Source: Ypsolopha sequella
Lineage: Eukaryota > Arthropoda > Insecta > Lepidoptera > Ypsolophidae
Assembly (NCBI GenBank): GCA_934047225.1
Contig: CAKOHE010000025.1
Location: 95,001 to 159,000 of the forward strand
Direction of reading: 5' to 3'
Length of the DNA stretch: 64,000 nucleotides
Shown here: piece by piece, positions 9,160 to 22,126 of the stretch
Layout of the letters: each line of letters starts with the position of its first letter
Numbering within the stretch: the first letter of the stretch is position 1
Notes under the pieces: generated by a model
Told to the model about the DNA's origin: nothing
The model's database searches: none
What the model saw: the letters and a program-made list of their open reading frames with translations, nothing else
Position numbers and translations under genes: made by a program

Positions 9160-9219
9160 GGTTAGGTTAGGTTAGATTAGGTTAGGTTAGGTTAGGTTAG
9201 GTTAGGTTAGGTTAGGTTA
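9160..9219 (+). repeat. (TTAGG)n between C5 and D5
   Basis: About eleven units with one gattagg variant; belongs to the same lineage as 5816-5875. Confidence 0.9.
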
Positions 9220-9745
9220 GCGCCAGACATGTGTCCACTTATTTGAACACTCGAGTGGACACACTCTGTGGCACGAGACTTTGTCTATTTGTACCAAAGT
9301 TTGTACACAGATTTGCACTTTGCCCAGCGGTATCGGTTTTTTAGCGCACATCAAAGGAATGTGTTCAAATAAGTGCGTAGCCTGCCACACTATTTGCAAA
9401 GACCAGTTGCGCGAGCGCCGTTGTACGGAATGGTTGGGTAAGACACTACGTGCTTTATTCTCATCAAATATATAAACATACCTTGTTCTATTACGATACA
9501 TTTCACACATCCATTCACGCCTTCTTCTCGGACGTTTTGATATATTTTGTTGTACATGTAAAAAATAATTACATGCACATAAATAATATAAGCTCACTGC
9601 GTCCACGAAATCGTCGTCCATCTCCTTTGTTGTCTACCAGCATACTGTGGAGAAAAGAGTTTGCGAAGCATGTGTGGCAGGTGCGCCAAATGTGTGTACA
9701 AAGTCGTCAAAGAAGTACGCAAATAAGTGGACACATCTCTGGCGC
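9220..9745. mobile_element. Block D5: MITE-like element, short form (526 bp)
   Basis: Same ends as D1 but lacks the internal stretch corresponding to about 1452-1628 of D1; the new junction reads tgctttattctcatcaaata. The right repeat carries atctctggcg for atgtctggcg, a change shared with D6 at 26,391-26,400. An internally deleted derivative of the full form is the simplest reading. Confidence 0.8.
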
Positions 9746-9785
9746 CGGCATATTGTTAGGTTAGGTTAGGTTAGGTTAGGTTAGG

Positions 9786-10186
9786 TTTTTTTTTTTTTTT
9801 TTTTTTTAATAACCCCATCTGATTGACAGGTTTTGACTTAAAGTCCAAGAATATTAATTTTCTTGACATTTTTATCTTTATTAATTATAATAATGTGACC
9901 CATCTGGGTTAAAAATGAAGTGGAAAGATGTTCCTCCGTCTTATACATTTACATTACAGTACATGTGCCCTTCTGCAGGACTTATCTATTGTTAGTTGAT
10001 TGTTTTTTTTTTGTTGTTTCTATTTTTTTCATGTCAGTATGTTTATATTTTTTTTATGTTTGTTTTGTTTTTGTTTTTTTTTCTGGTGTTAATTTCTTTA
10101 AATACACTTATTATATATTAATTCTAGTTTTACATCTTATACCTTATCACTAAATTGACGGAGGAACATCCTCTGAAATATTTCTA
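9786..10186 (-). mobile_element. Block E4
   Basis: E3-type bases (tatacattt, ctagttttac) with the inverted repeat intact. Confidence 0.4.
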
Positions 10187-10226
10187 TTAGGTTAGGTTAG
10201 GTAAGGTTTTTTTTTTTTTTTTTTTT

Positions 10227-11154
<928 letters not shown>

Positions 11155-11557
11155 TGTAACCGCGAGGTTACAGGAATGCAGAGCAGACGGGATTTGAGGA
11201 TGTGAGCAGACAGATTGGAAAAGATTGTGAGTGAACTGACCTTTGTTCTGGATGGTTGTGGATGGGCCGACAAATGCGCCGCGTGGCGTCCCTCCTTGTT
11301 GGGCTGATTGAGCTGGCGCCTTGGGCAGGGATGAGCAGGGGTGTCTTGGTTTGTGGAGTAATTTGAACACAACACTAGTATTAGCACAAGATACGCGAGA
11401 TTTGTTGCATCGGCGGCGCGAGTGTGCACACGTGTGTTTCGGGAGACGTCTCGCGCGGAACAGAGCGAGCGCTGGCGTGCGAGTTGGCGCCAGGCGCTGT
11501 GTCGAGAGTTACTCATGCGCATGCGCGTGCGTATCCGTCACGCTCGTGGCGTGAACA
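11155..11557 (-). mobile_element. Candidate BEL/Pao LTR (copy 1)
   Basis: Directly after the pol fragment on the minus strand, a 403-bp block runs from TGTTCACGCC (11,557) to GGTTACA (11,155), i.e. TG...CA ends as expected for an LTR. Beyond it, zinc-finger sequence resumes without a gap (acgcatactgg). The end is a small palindrome (tgtaacc-gcga-ggttaca). The block is GC-rich with CpG-rich and alternating cgca/tgcg stretches. The tract just before it is C-rich rather than purine-rich, so the primer tract is not typical. No second LTR is present for comparison, so the left limit is an inference. Confidence 0.55.
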
Positions 11558-11928
11558 TCCTGGGGGGGCCGGGGCTGCGACTCCTCTTGAGCTGAATCCA
11601 ACGGCAGCCTGGCTATCTTGAACACAGGTCGTCGCAGATTTCCATGGGCTGTGTCCAGATCCACAACTCGGATCACTCCATCCTTGGCAGGTATCGTGCG
11701 GAGAATTCTCCCCAACTTCCATTGGAGCGGAGGCAGGTCATCCTCTTTGATGAGGACCAGTTCACCCACTTGAGGAGGGGAAGAAGGGGAGAGCCATTTG
11801 GAGCGGGTTTGCAGGGTATGGAGGTAGGATCTGGACCAGAGAGTCCAAAAGCGCTGAGAGAGCGCTTGAATGAGTTGAAAGCGTTTAAGAGCAGATATGG
11901 GTCTGTCGTCAAAAGACTGCTCAGGTAT
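11509..11928 (-). pseudogene. BEL/Pao retrotransposon pol fragment, C-terminal DUF5641 region (copy 1)
   Basis: On the minus strand about 125 codons match the end of BEL/Pao polyproteins as I know them: IPEQSFDDRP, then a Trp-rich FWTLWSRSYL stretch, RSKW, VGELVLIKEDDLPPLQWKLG, and DGVIRVVDL. This is the DUF5641 domain downstream of the integrase. Everything upstream (protease, reverse transcriptase, RNase H, integrase) is missing: at 11,926-11,928 the sequence changes to satellite-spacer sequence. The frame stays open through the satellite only because the octamer has no stop on this strand. A Gly-to-Ala change (PAKDGV) is seen where copy 2 keeps PGKDGV, the family form. The extent past about 11,557 overlaps the candidate LTR. 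Transcription would run leftward. Confidence 0.85.
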
Positions 11929-12444
11929 TTTTGAACGATTCTTCATCGTAAGCCGTCTGTCAAACATTGGTAGATTGGTAGATTGGTAGATTGGTAGATT
12001 GGTAGATTGGTAGATTGGTAGAGTGGTAGATTGGTAGATTGGTAGATTGGTAGATTGGTAGATTGGTAGATTGGTAGATTGGTAGATTGGTAGATTGGTA
12101 GATTGGTAGATTGGTAGATTGGTAGATTGGTAGATTGGTAGATTGGTAGATTGGTAGATTGGTAGATTGGTAGATTGGTAGATTGGTAGATTGGTAGATT
12201 GGTAGATTGGTAGATTGGAAGATTGGTAGATTGGTAGATTAGATTGGTAGATTGGTAGATTGGTAGATTGGTAGATTAGTAGATTGGTAGATTGGTAGAT
12301 TGGTAGATAAGTAGATTGGTAGATTGGTAGATTGGAAGATTGGTAGATTGGTAGATTGGTAGATTGGTAGATTGGTAGATTGGTAGATTGGTAGATTGGT
12401 AGATTGGTAGATTGGTAGATTGGTAGATTGGTAGGTAGGTAGGT

Positions 12445-12960
12445 AAAAAGGCCGGTTTTTCAAACCGCTCTTAAAGGTGGTAACAGAGGAGGCCTTTTCA
12501 TACAAACTTTCTAAGTAATATTTAAGAAGACGCAATAAATTCATGAATTTAATTGAGAATATAAACAATGTACATTTAACATATTTTTCGCAAATTGTAT
12601 AATTATTGCTTAGATACTCGAATATCAGGTTTTCAAACATGAAGTCATTTCGTCTGATTTGCGTCGGTGTGCGGCTCACGAACACGGCACTTACAAACAC
12701 AAACACAGCAGTCTTGTGTAAACATGAGTGCATTCTGAAATCTAAAGCAACATGATTCCATCTTTGAATGTAATTTTTAATCAAACTTAAATAAGACAAT
12801 AAGTTGTAATGAGATAATAATTATTGACCAATACCTAAATAAAGCAAAATGAATGTTTTTCATTCATTTTTTATTAGATTTTATTCATATACTTGTATTA
12901 ATTCCCGAAAATTATTAAATTTTTGAACGATTCTTCATCGTAAGCCGTCTGTCAAACATT
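12445..12960. repeat. Satellite spacer S1, class I
   Basis: A 516-bp non-repetitive stretch from aaaaaggccgg to gtcaaacatt. It holds two small hairpins: cggttt-ttc-aaaccg near its left end, and aaaatgaatg-ttttt-cattcatttt near 12,848. On the minus strand a frame of about 118 codons (MSYLSLIKNYIQ...) opens and then reads into the octamer; no family is recognised. The last 42 bp (atttttgaacgattc to caaacatt) also form the edge of the BEL fragment. Private change: tcaaacatg. Confidence 0.95.
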
Positions 12961-13881
12961 GGTAGATTGGTAGATTGGTAGATTGGTAGATTGGTAGAGT
13001 GGTAGATTGGTAGATTGGTAGATTGGTAGATTGGTAGATTGGTAGATTGGTAGATTGGTAGATTGGTAGATTGGTAGATTGGTAGATTGGTAGATTGGTA
13101 GATTGGTAGATTGGTAGATTGGTAGATTGGTAGATTGGTAGATTGGTAGATTGGTAGAGTGGTAGATTGGTAGATTGGTAGATTGGTAGATTGGTAGATA
13201 AGTAGATTGGTAGATTGGAAGATTGGTAGATTGGTAGATTGGTAGATTGGTAGATTGGTAGATTGGTAGATTGGTAGATTGGTAGATTGGTAGATTGGTA
13301 GATTGGTAGATTGGTAGATTGGTAGATTGGTAGATTGGTAGATTGGTAGATTAGATTGGTAGATTGGTAGATTGGTAGATTAGATTGGTAGATTGGTAGA
13401 TTAGTAGATTGGTAGATTGGTAGATTGGTAGATTGGTAGATTGGTAGATTGGTAGATTGGTAGATTGGTAGATTGGTAGAGTGGTAGATTGGTGGATTGG
13501 TAGATTGGTAGATTGGTAGATTGGTAGATTGGTAGATTGGTAGATTAGTAGATTGGTAGATTGGTAGATTGGTAGATTGGTAGATTGGTAGATTGGTAGA
13601 TTGGTAGATTGGTAGATTAGTAGATTGGTAGATTGGTAGATTGGTAGATAAGTAGATTGGTAGATTGGTAGATTGGAAGATTGGTAGATTGGTAGATTGG
13701 TAGATTGGTAGATTGGTAGATTGGTAGATTGGTAGATTGGTAGATTGGTAGATTGGTAGATTGGTAGATTGGTAGATTGGTAGATTGGTAGATTGGTAGA
13801 TTGGTAGATTGGTAGATTGGTAGATTGGTAGATTGGTAGATTGGTAGATTGGTAGATTGGTAGGTAGGTAGGTAGGTAGGT

Positions 13882-14397
13882 AAAAAGGCCGGTTTTTCAA
13901 ACCGCTCTTAAAGGTGGTAACAGAGGAGGCCTTTTCATACAAACTTTCTAAGTAATATTTAAGAAGACGCAATAAATTTATGAATTTAATTGAGAATATA
14001 AACAATGTACATTTAACATATTTTTCGCAAATTGTATAATTATTGCTTAGATACTCGAATATCAGGTTTTTAAAAATGAAGTCATTTCGTCTGATTTGCG
14101 TCGGTGTGCGGCTCACGAACACGGCACTTACAAACACAAACATAGCAGTCTTGTGTAAACATGAGTGCATTCTGAAATCTAAAGCAACATGATTCCATCT
14201 TTGAATGTAATTTTTAATCAAACTTAAATAAGACAATAAGTTGTAATGAGATAATAATTATTGACCAATACCTAAATAAAGCAAAATGAATGTTTTTCAT
14301 TAATTTTTTATTAGATTTTATTCATATACTTGTATTAATTCCCGAAAATTATTAAATTTTTGAACGATTCTTCATCGTAAGCCGTCTGTCAAACATT
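13882..14397. repeat. Satellite spacer S2, class II
   Basis: Carries tttatg, ttttta, acatagc and cattaat; the last removes one pair from the second hairpin. Preceded by a 921-bp array. Confidence 0.95.
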
Positions 14398-15957
14398 GGT
14401 AGATTGGTAGATTGGTAGATTGGTAGATTGGTAGAGTGGTAGATTGGTAGATTGGTAGATTGGTAGATTGGTAGATTGGTAGATTGGTAGATTGGTAGAT
14501 TGGTAGATTGGTAGATTGGTAGATTGGTAGATTGGTAGATTGGTAGATTGGTAGATTGGTAGATTGGTAGATTGGTAGATTGGTAGAGTGGTAGATTGGT
14601 AGATTGGTAGATTGGTAGATTGGTAGATAAGTAGATTGGTAGATTGGAAGATTGGTAGATTGGTAGATTGGTAGATTGGTAGATTGGTAGATTGGTAGAT
14701 TGGTAGATTGGTAGATTGGTAGATTGGTAGATTGGTAGATTGGTAGATTGGTAGATTGGTAGATTGGTAGATTGGTAGATTGGTAGATTGGAAGATTGGT
14801 AGATTGGTAGATTAGATTGGTAGATTGGTAGATTGGTAGATTGGTAGATTGGTAGATTAGTAGATTGGTAAATTGGTAGATTGGTAGAGTGGTAGATTGG
14901 TAGATTGGTAGATTGGTAGATTGGTAGATAAGTAGATTGGTAGATTGGAAGATTGGTAGATTGGTAGATTGGTAGATTGGTAGATTGGTAGATTGGTAGA
15001 TTGGTAGATTGGTAGATTGGTAGATTGGTAGATTGGTAGATTGGTAGAGTGGTAGATTGGTAGATTGGTAGATTGGTAGATTGGTAGATAAGTAGATTGG
15101 TAGATTGGAAGATTGGTAGATTGGTAGATTGGTAGATTGGTAGATTGGTAGATTGGTAGATTGGTAGATTGGTAGATTGGTAGATTGGTAGATTGGTAGA
15201 TTGGTAGATTGGTAGATTGGTAGATTGGTAGATTGGTAGATTGGTAGATTGGTAGAGTGGTAGATTGGTAGATTGGTAGATTGGTAGATTGGTAGATAAG
15301 TAGATTGGTAGATTGGAAGATTGGTAGATTGGTAGATTGGTAGATTGGTAGATTGGTAGATTGGTAGATTGGTAGATTGGTAGATTGGTAGATTGGTAGA
15401 TTGGTAGATTGGTAGATTGGTAGATTGGTAGATTGGTAGATTGGTAGATTGGTAGATTGGTAGATTGGTAGATTGGTAGATTAGTAGATTGGTAGATTGG
15501 TAGATTGGTGGATTGGTAGATTGGTAGATTGGTAGATTAGTAGATTGGTAGATTGGTAGATTGGTGGATTGGTAGATTGGTAGATTGGTAGATTGGTAGA
15601 TTGGTAGATTGGTAGAGTGGTAGATTGGTGGATTGGTAGATTGGTAGATTGGTAGATTGGTAGATTGGTAGATTGGTAGATTGGTAGATTGGTAGATTAG
15701 TAGATTGGTAGATTGGTAGATTGGTAGATTGGTAGATTGGTAGATTGGTAGATTGGTAGATTAGTAGATTGGTAGATTGGTAGATTGGTAGATAAGTAGA
15801 TTGGTAGATTGGTAGATTGGAAGATTGGTAGATTGGTAGATTGGTAGATTGGTAGATTGGTAGATTGGTAGATTGGTAGATTGGTAGATTGGTAGATTGG
15901 TAGATTGGTAGATTGGTAGATTGGTAGATTGGTAGGTAGGTAGGTAGGTAGGTAGGT

Positions 15958-16473
15958 AAAAAGGCCGGTTTTTCAAACCGCTCTTAAAGGTGGTAACAGA
16001 GGAGGCCTTTTCATACAAACTTTCTAAGTAATATTTAAGAAGACGCAATAAATTTATGAATTTAATTGAGAATATAAACAATGTACATTTAACATATTTT
16101 TCGCAAATTGTATAATTATTGCTTAGATACTCGAATATCAGGTTTTTAAAAATGAAGTCATTTCGTCTGATTTGCGTCGGTGTGCGGCTCACGAACACGG
16201 CACTTACAAACACAAACATAGCAGTCTTGTGTAAACATGAGTGCATTCTGAAATCTAAAGCAACATGATTCCATCTTTGAATGTAATTTTTAATCAAACT
16301 TAAATAAGACAATAAGTTGTAATGAGATAATAATTATTGACCAATACCTAAATAAAGCAAAATGAATGTTTTTCATTAATTTTTTATTAGATTTTATTCA
16401 TATACTTGTATTAATTCCCGAAAATTATTAAATTTTTGAACGATTCTTCATCGTAAGCCGTCTGTCAAACATT
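15958..16473. repeat. Satellite spacer S3, class II
   Basis: Same diagnostic bases as S2. Preceded by a 1560-bp array, the longest in block 1, in which a segment of about 170-210 bp (gagtgg ... gataagtag ... ggaagatt) is repeated several times. Confidence 0.95.
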
Positions 16474-17205
16474 GGTAGATTGGTAGATTGGTAGATTGGT
16501 AGATTGGTAGAGTGGTAGATTGGTAGATTGGTAGATTGGTAGATTGGTAGATTGGTAGATTGGTAGATTGGTAGATTGGTAGATTGGTAGATTGGTAGAT
16601 TGGTAGATTGGTAGATTGGTAGATTGGTAGATTGGTAGATTGGTAGATTGGTAGATTGGTAGATTGGTAGATTGGTAGAGTGGTAGATTGGTAGATTGGT
16701 AGATTGGTAGATTGGTAGATTGGTAGATAAGTAGATTGGTAGATTGGAAGATTGGTAGATTGGTAGATTGGTAGATTGGTAGATTGGTAGATTGGTAGAT
16801 TGGTAGATTGGTAGATTGGTAGATTGGTAGATTGGTAGATTGGTAGATTGGTAGATTGGTAGATTGGTAGATTGGTAGATTGGTAGATTGGTAGATTGGT
16901 AGATTGGTAGATTGGAAGATTGGTAGATTGGTAGATTAGATTGGTAGATTGGTAGATTGGTAGATTGGTAGATTAGTAGATTGGTAGATTGGTAGATTGG
17001 TAGATAAGTAGATTGGTAGATTGGTAGATTGGAAGATTGGTAGATTGGTAGATTGGTAGATTGGTAGATTGGTAGATTGGTAGATTGGTAGATTGGTAGA
17101 TTGGTAGATTGGTAGATTGGTAGATTGGTAGATTGGTAGATTGGTAGATTGGTAGATTGGTAGATTGGTAGATTGGTAGATTGGTAGGTAGGTAGGTAGG
17201 TAGGT

Positions 17206-17721
17206 AAAAAGGCCGGTTTTTCAAACCGCTCTTAAAGGTGGTAACAGAGGAGGCCTTTTCATACAAACTTTCTAAGTAATATTTAAGAAGACGCAATAAA
17301 TTCATGAATTTAATTGAGAATATAAACAATGTACATTTAACATATTTTTCGCAAATTGTATAATTATTGCTTAGATACTCGAATATCAGGTTTTCAAAAA
17401 TGAAGTCATTTCGTCTGATTTGCGTCGGTGTGCGGCTCACGAACACGGCACTTACAAACACAAACATAGCAGTCTTGTGTAAACATGAGTGCATTCTGAA
17501 ATCTAAAGCAACATGATTCCATCTTTGAATGTAATTTTTAATCAAACTTAAATAAGACAATAAGTTGTAATGAGATAATAATTATTGACCAATACCTAAA
17601 TAAAGCAAAATGAATGTTTTTCATTAATTTTTTATTAGATTTTATTCATATACTTGTATTAATTCCCGAAAATTATTAAATTTTTGAACGATTCTTCATC
17701 GTAAGCCGTCTGTCAAACATT
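17206..17721. repeat. Satellite spacer S4, class III
   Basis: Class III bases (ttcatg, acatagc, cattaat); preceded by a 732-bp array. Confidence 0.95.
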
Positions 17722-18618
17722 GGTAGATTGGTAGATTGGTAGATTGGTAGATTGGTAGATTGGTAGATTGGTAGATTGGTAGATTGGTAGAGTGGTAGAT
17801 TGGTAGAGTGGTAGATTGGTGGATTGGTAGATTGGTAGATTGGTAGATTGGTAGATTGGTAGATTGGTAGATTGGTAGATTAGTAGATTGGTAGATTGGT
17901 AGATTGGTAGATTGGTAGATTGGTAGATTGGTAGATTGGTAGATTGGTAGATTGGTAGATTAGTAGATTGGTAGATTGGTAGATTGGTAGATAAGTAGAT
18001 TGGTAGATTGGTAGATTGGAAGATTGGTAGATTGGTAGATTGGTAGATTGGTAGATTGGTAGATTGGTAGATTGGTAGATTGGTAGATTGGTAGATTGGT
18101 AGATTGGTAGATTAGATTGGAAGATTGGTAGATTGGTAGATTGGTAGATTGGTAGATTGGTAGATTGGTGGATTGGTAGATTGGTAGATTAGTAGATTGG
18201 TAGATTGGTAGATTGGTAGATTGGTAGATTAGTAGATTGGTAGATTGGTAGATTGGTAGATTGGTAGATTGGTAGATTGGTAGATTGGTAGATTGGTAGA
18301 TTAGTAGATTGGTAGATTGGTAGATTGGTAGATAAGTAGATTAGTAGATTGGTAGATTGGAAGATTGGTAGATTGGTAGATTGGTAGATTGGTAGATTGG
18401 TAGATTGGTAGATTGGTAGATTGGTAGATTGGAAGATTGGTAGATTGGTAGATTAGATTGGAAGATTGGTAGATTGGTAGATTGGTAGATTGGTAGATTG
18501 GTAGATTGGTAGATTGGTAGATTGGTAGATTGGTAGATTGGTAGATTGGTAGATTGGTAGATTGGTAGATTGGTAGATTGGTAGATTGGTAGATTGGTAG
18601 GTAGGTAGGTAGGTAGGT

Positions 18619-19134
18619 AAAAAGGCCGGTTTTTCAAACCGCTCTTAAAGGTGGTAACAGAGGAGGCCTTTTCATACAAACTTTCTAAGTAATATTTAAG
18701 AAGACGCAATAAATTCATGAATTTAATTGAGAATATAAACAATGTACATTTAACATATTTTTCGCAAATTGTATAATTATTGCTTAGATACTCGAATATC
18801 AGGTTTTCAAAAATGAAGTCATTTCGTCTGATTTGCGTCGGTGTGCGGCTCACGAACACGGCACTTACAAACACAAACATAGCAGTCTTGTGTAAACATG
18901 AGTGCATTCTGAAATCTAAAGCAACATGATTCCATCTTTGAATGTAATTTTTAATCAAACTTAAATAAGACAATAAGTTGTAATGAGATAATAATTATTG
19001 ACCAATACCTAAATAAAGCAAAATGAATGTTTTTCATTAATTTTTTATTAGATTTTATTCATATACTTGTATTAATTCCCGAAAATTATTAAATTTTTGA
19101 ACGATTCTTCATCGTAAGCCGTCTGTCAAACATT
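18619..19134. repeat. Satellite spacer S5, class III
   Basis: Class III; preceded by an 897-bp array ending in a gattagattggaag variant cluster that recurs before S31. Confidence 0.95.
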
Positions 19135-20205
19135 GGTAGATTGGTAGATTGGTAGATTGGTAGATTGGTAGATTGGTAGATTGGTAGATTGGTAGAGTGG
19201 TAGATTGGTAGATTGGTAGATTGGTAGATTGGTAGATTGGTAGATTGGTAGATTGGTAGATTGGTAGATTGGTAGATTGGTAGATTGGTAGAGTGGTAGA
19301 TTGGTAGATTGGTAGATTGGTAGATTGGTAGATTGGTAGATTGGTAGATTGGTAGATTGGTAGAGTGGTAGATTGGTGGATTGGTAGATTGGTAGATTGG
19401 TAGATTGGTAGATTGGTAGATTGGTAGATTGGTAGATTAGTAGATTGGTAGATTGGTAGATTGGTAGATTGGTAGATTGGTAGATTGGTAGATTGGTAGA
19501 TTGGTAGATTAGTAGATTGGTAGATTGGTAGATTGGTAGATAAGTAGATTGGTAGATTGGTAGATTGGAAGATTGGTAGATTGGTAGATTGGTAGATTGG
19601 TAGATTGGTAGATTGGTAGATTGGTAGATTGGTAGATTGGTAGATTGGTAGATTGGTAGATTGGTAGATTGGTAGATTGGTAGATTGGTAGATTGGTAGA
19701 TTGGTAGATTGGTAGATTGGTAGATTGGTAGATTGGTAGATTAGATTGGTAGATTGGTAGATTAGTAGATTGGTAGATTGGTAGATTGGTAGATTGGTAG
19801 ATTAGATTGGTAGATTGGTAGATTAGATTGGTAGATTGGTAGATTAGTAGATTGGTTGATTGGTAGATTGGTAGATTGGTAGATTGGTAGAGTGGTAGAT
19901 TGGTAGATTGGTAGATTTGTAGATTGGTAGATTGGTAGATTGGTAGATTGGTAGATTGGTAGATTAGTAGATTGGTAGATTGGTAGATTGGTAGATTGGT
20001 AGATTTGGTAGATTGGTAGATTGGTAGATTAGTAGATTGGTAGATTGGTAGATTGGTAGATAAGTAGATTGGTAGATTGGTAGATTGGAAGATTGGTAGA
20101 TTGGTAGATTGGTAGATTGGTAGATTGGTAGATTGGTAGATTGGTAGATTGGTAGATTGGTAGATTGGTAGATTGGTAGATTGGTAGATTGGTAGGTAGG
20201 TAGGT

Positions 20206-20721
20206 AAAAAGGCCGGTTTTTCAAACCGCTCTTAAAGGTGGTAACAGAGGAGGCCTTTTCATACAAACTTTCTAAGTAATATTTAAGAAGACGCAATAAA
20301 TTCATGAATTTAATTGAGAATATAAACAATGTACATTTAACATATTTTTCGCAAATTGTATAATTATTGCTTAGATACTCGAATATCAGGTTTTCAAAAA
20401 TGAAGTCATTTCGTCTGATTTGCGTCGGTGTGCGGCTCACGAACACGGCACTTACAAACACAAACACAGCAGTCTTGTGTAAACATGAGTGCATTCTGAA
20501 ATCTAAAGCAACATGATTCCATCTTTGAATGTAATTTTTAATCAAACTTAAATAAGACAATAAGTTGTAATGAGATAATAATTATTGACCAATACCTAAA
20601 TAAAGCAAAATGAATGTTTTTCATTCATTTTTTATTAGATTTTATTCATATACTTGTATTAATTCCCGAAAATTATTAAATTTTTGAACGATTCTTCATC
20701 GTAAGCCGTCTGTCAAACATT
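20206..20721. repeat. Satellite spacer S6, class I
   Basis: Class I; the preceding 1071-bp array has the rare octamers gattggttgatt and a 9-mer gatttggta that recur before S13. S6 and S7 match S13 and S14 at a constant offset of 16,693 bp. Confidence 0.95.
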
Positions 20722-21610
20722 GGTAGATTGGTAGATTGGTAGATTGGTAGATTGGTAGAGTGGTAGATTGGTAGATTGGTAGATTGGTAGATTGGTAAAT
20801 TGGTAGATTGGTAGATTGGTAGATTGGTAGATTGGTAGATTGGTAGATTGGTAGATTGGTAGATTGGTAGATTGGTAGATTGGTAGATTGGTAGATTGGT
20901 AGATTGGTAGATTGGTAGATTGGTAGATTGGTAGATTGGTAGAGTGGTAGATTAGTAGATTGGTAGATTGGTAGATTGGTAGATAAGTAGATTGGTAGAT
21001 TGGAAGATTGGTAGATTGGTAGATTGGTAGATTGGTAGATTGGTAGATTGGTAGATTGGTAGATTGGTAGATTGGTAGATTGGTAGATTGGTAGATTGGT
21101 AGATTGGTAGATTGGTAGATTGGTAGATTAGATTGGTAGATTGGTAGATTGGTAGATTAGATTGGTAGATTGGTAGATTAGTAGATTGGTAGATTGGTAG
21201 ATTGGTAGATTGGTAGATTGGTAGATTGGTAGATTGGTAGATTGGTAGATTGGTAGAGTGGTAGATTGGTGGATTGGTAGATTGGTAGATTGGTAGATTG
21301 GTAGATTGGTAGATTGGTAGATTAGTAGATTGGTAGATTGGTAGATTGGTAGATTGGTAGATTGGTAGATTGGTAGATTGGTAGATTGGTAGATTAGTAG
21401 ATTGGTAGATTGGTAGATTGGTAGATAAGTAGATTGGTAGATTGGTAGATTGGAAGATTGGTAGATTGGTAGATTGGTAGATTGGTAGATTGGTAGATTG
21501 GTAGATTGGTAGATTGGTAGATTGGTAGATTGGTAGATTGGTAGATTGGTAGATTGGTAGATTGGTAGATTGGTAGATTGGTAGATTGGTAGGTAGGTAG
21601 GTAGGTAGGT

Positions 21611-22126
21611 AAAAAGGCCGGTTTTTCAAACCGCTCTTAAAGGTGGTAACAGAGGAGGCCTTTTCATACAAACTTTCTAAGTAATATTTAAGAAGACGCA
21701 ATAAATTTATGAATTTAATTGAGAATATAAACAATGTACATTTAACATATTTTTCGCAAATTGTATAATTATTGCTTAGATACTCGAATATCAGGTTTTT
21801 AAAAATGAAGTCATTTCGTCTGATTTGCGTCGGTGTGCGGCTCACGAACACGGCACTTACAAACACAAACATAGCAGTCTTGTGTAAACATGAGTGCATT
21901 CTGAAATCTAAAGCAACATGATTCCATCTTTGAATGTAATTTTTAATCAAACTTAAATAAGACAATAAGTTGTAATGAGATAATAATTATTGACCAATAC
22001 CTAAATAAAGCAAAATGAATGTTTTTCATTAATTTTTTATTAGATTTTATTCATATACTTGTATTAATTCCCGAAAATTATTAAATTTTTGAACGATTCT
22101 TCATCGTAAGCCGTCTGTCAAACATT
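21611..22126. repeat. Satellite spacer S7, class II
   Basis: Class II; preceded by an 889-bp array, the same length as that before S14. Confidence 0.95.

Noticed and set aside
11969..12444. TTGGTAGA as an alternative telomere repeat made by telomerase
   Set aside because: The arrays are interrupted by fixed variant octamers in recurring order and by 516-bp spacers, as expected for DNA-level duplication; canonical TTAGG is present in the same window.
12935..14236. A 433-codon minus-strand frame, and similar ones of 171-400 codons, as a family of octapeptide-repeat proteins
   Set aside because: The octamer complement has no stop in any frame, so such frames arise automatically from spacer to spacer. 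Spacer changes are mostly residue-altering, S11 is frameshifted, and array lengths vary freely.
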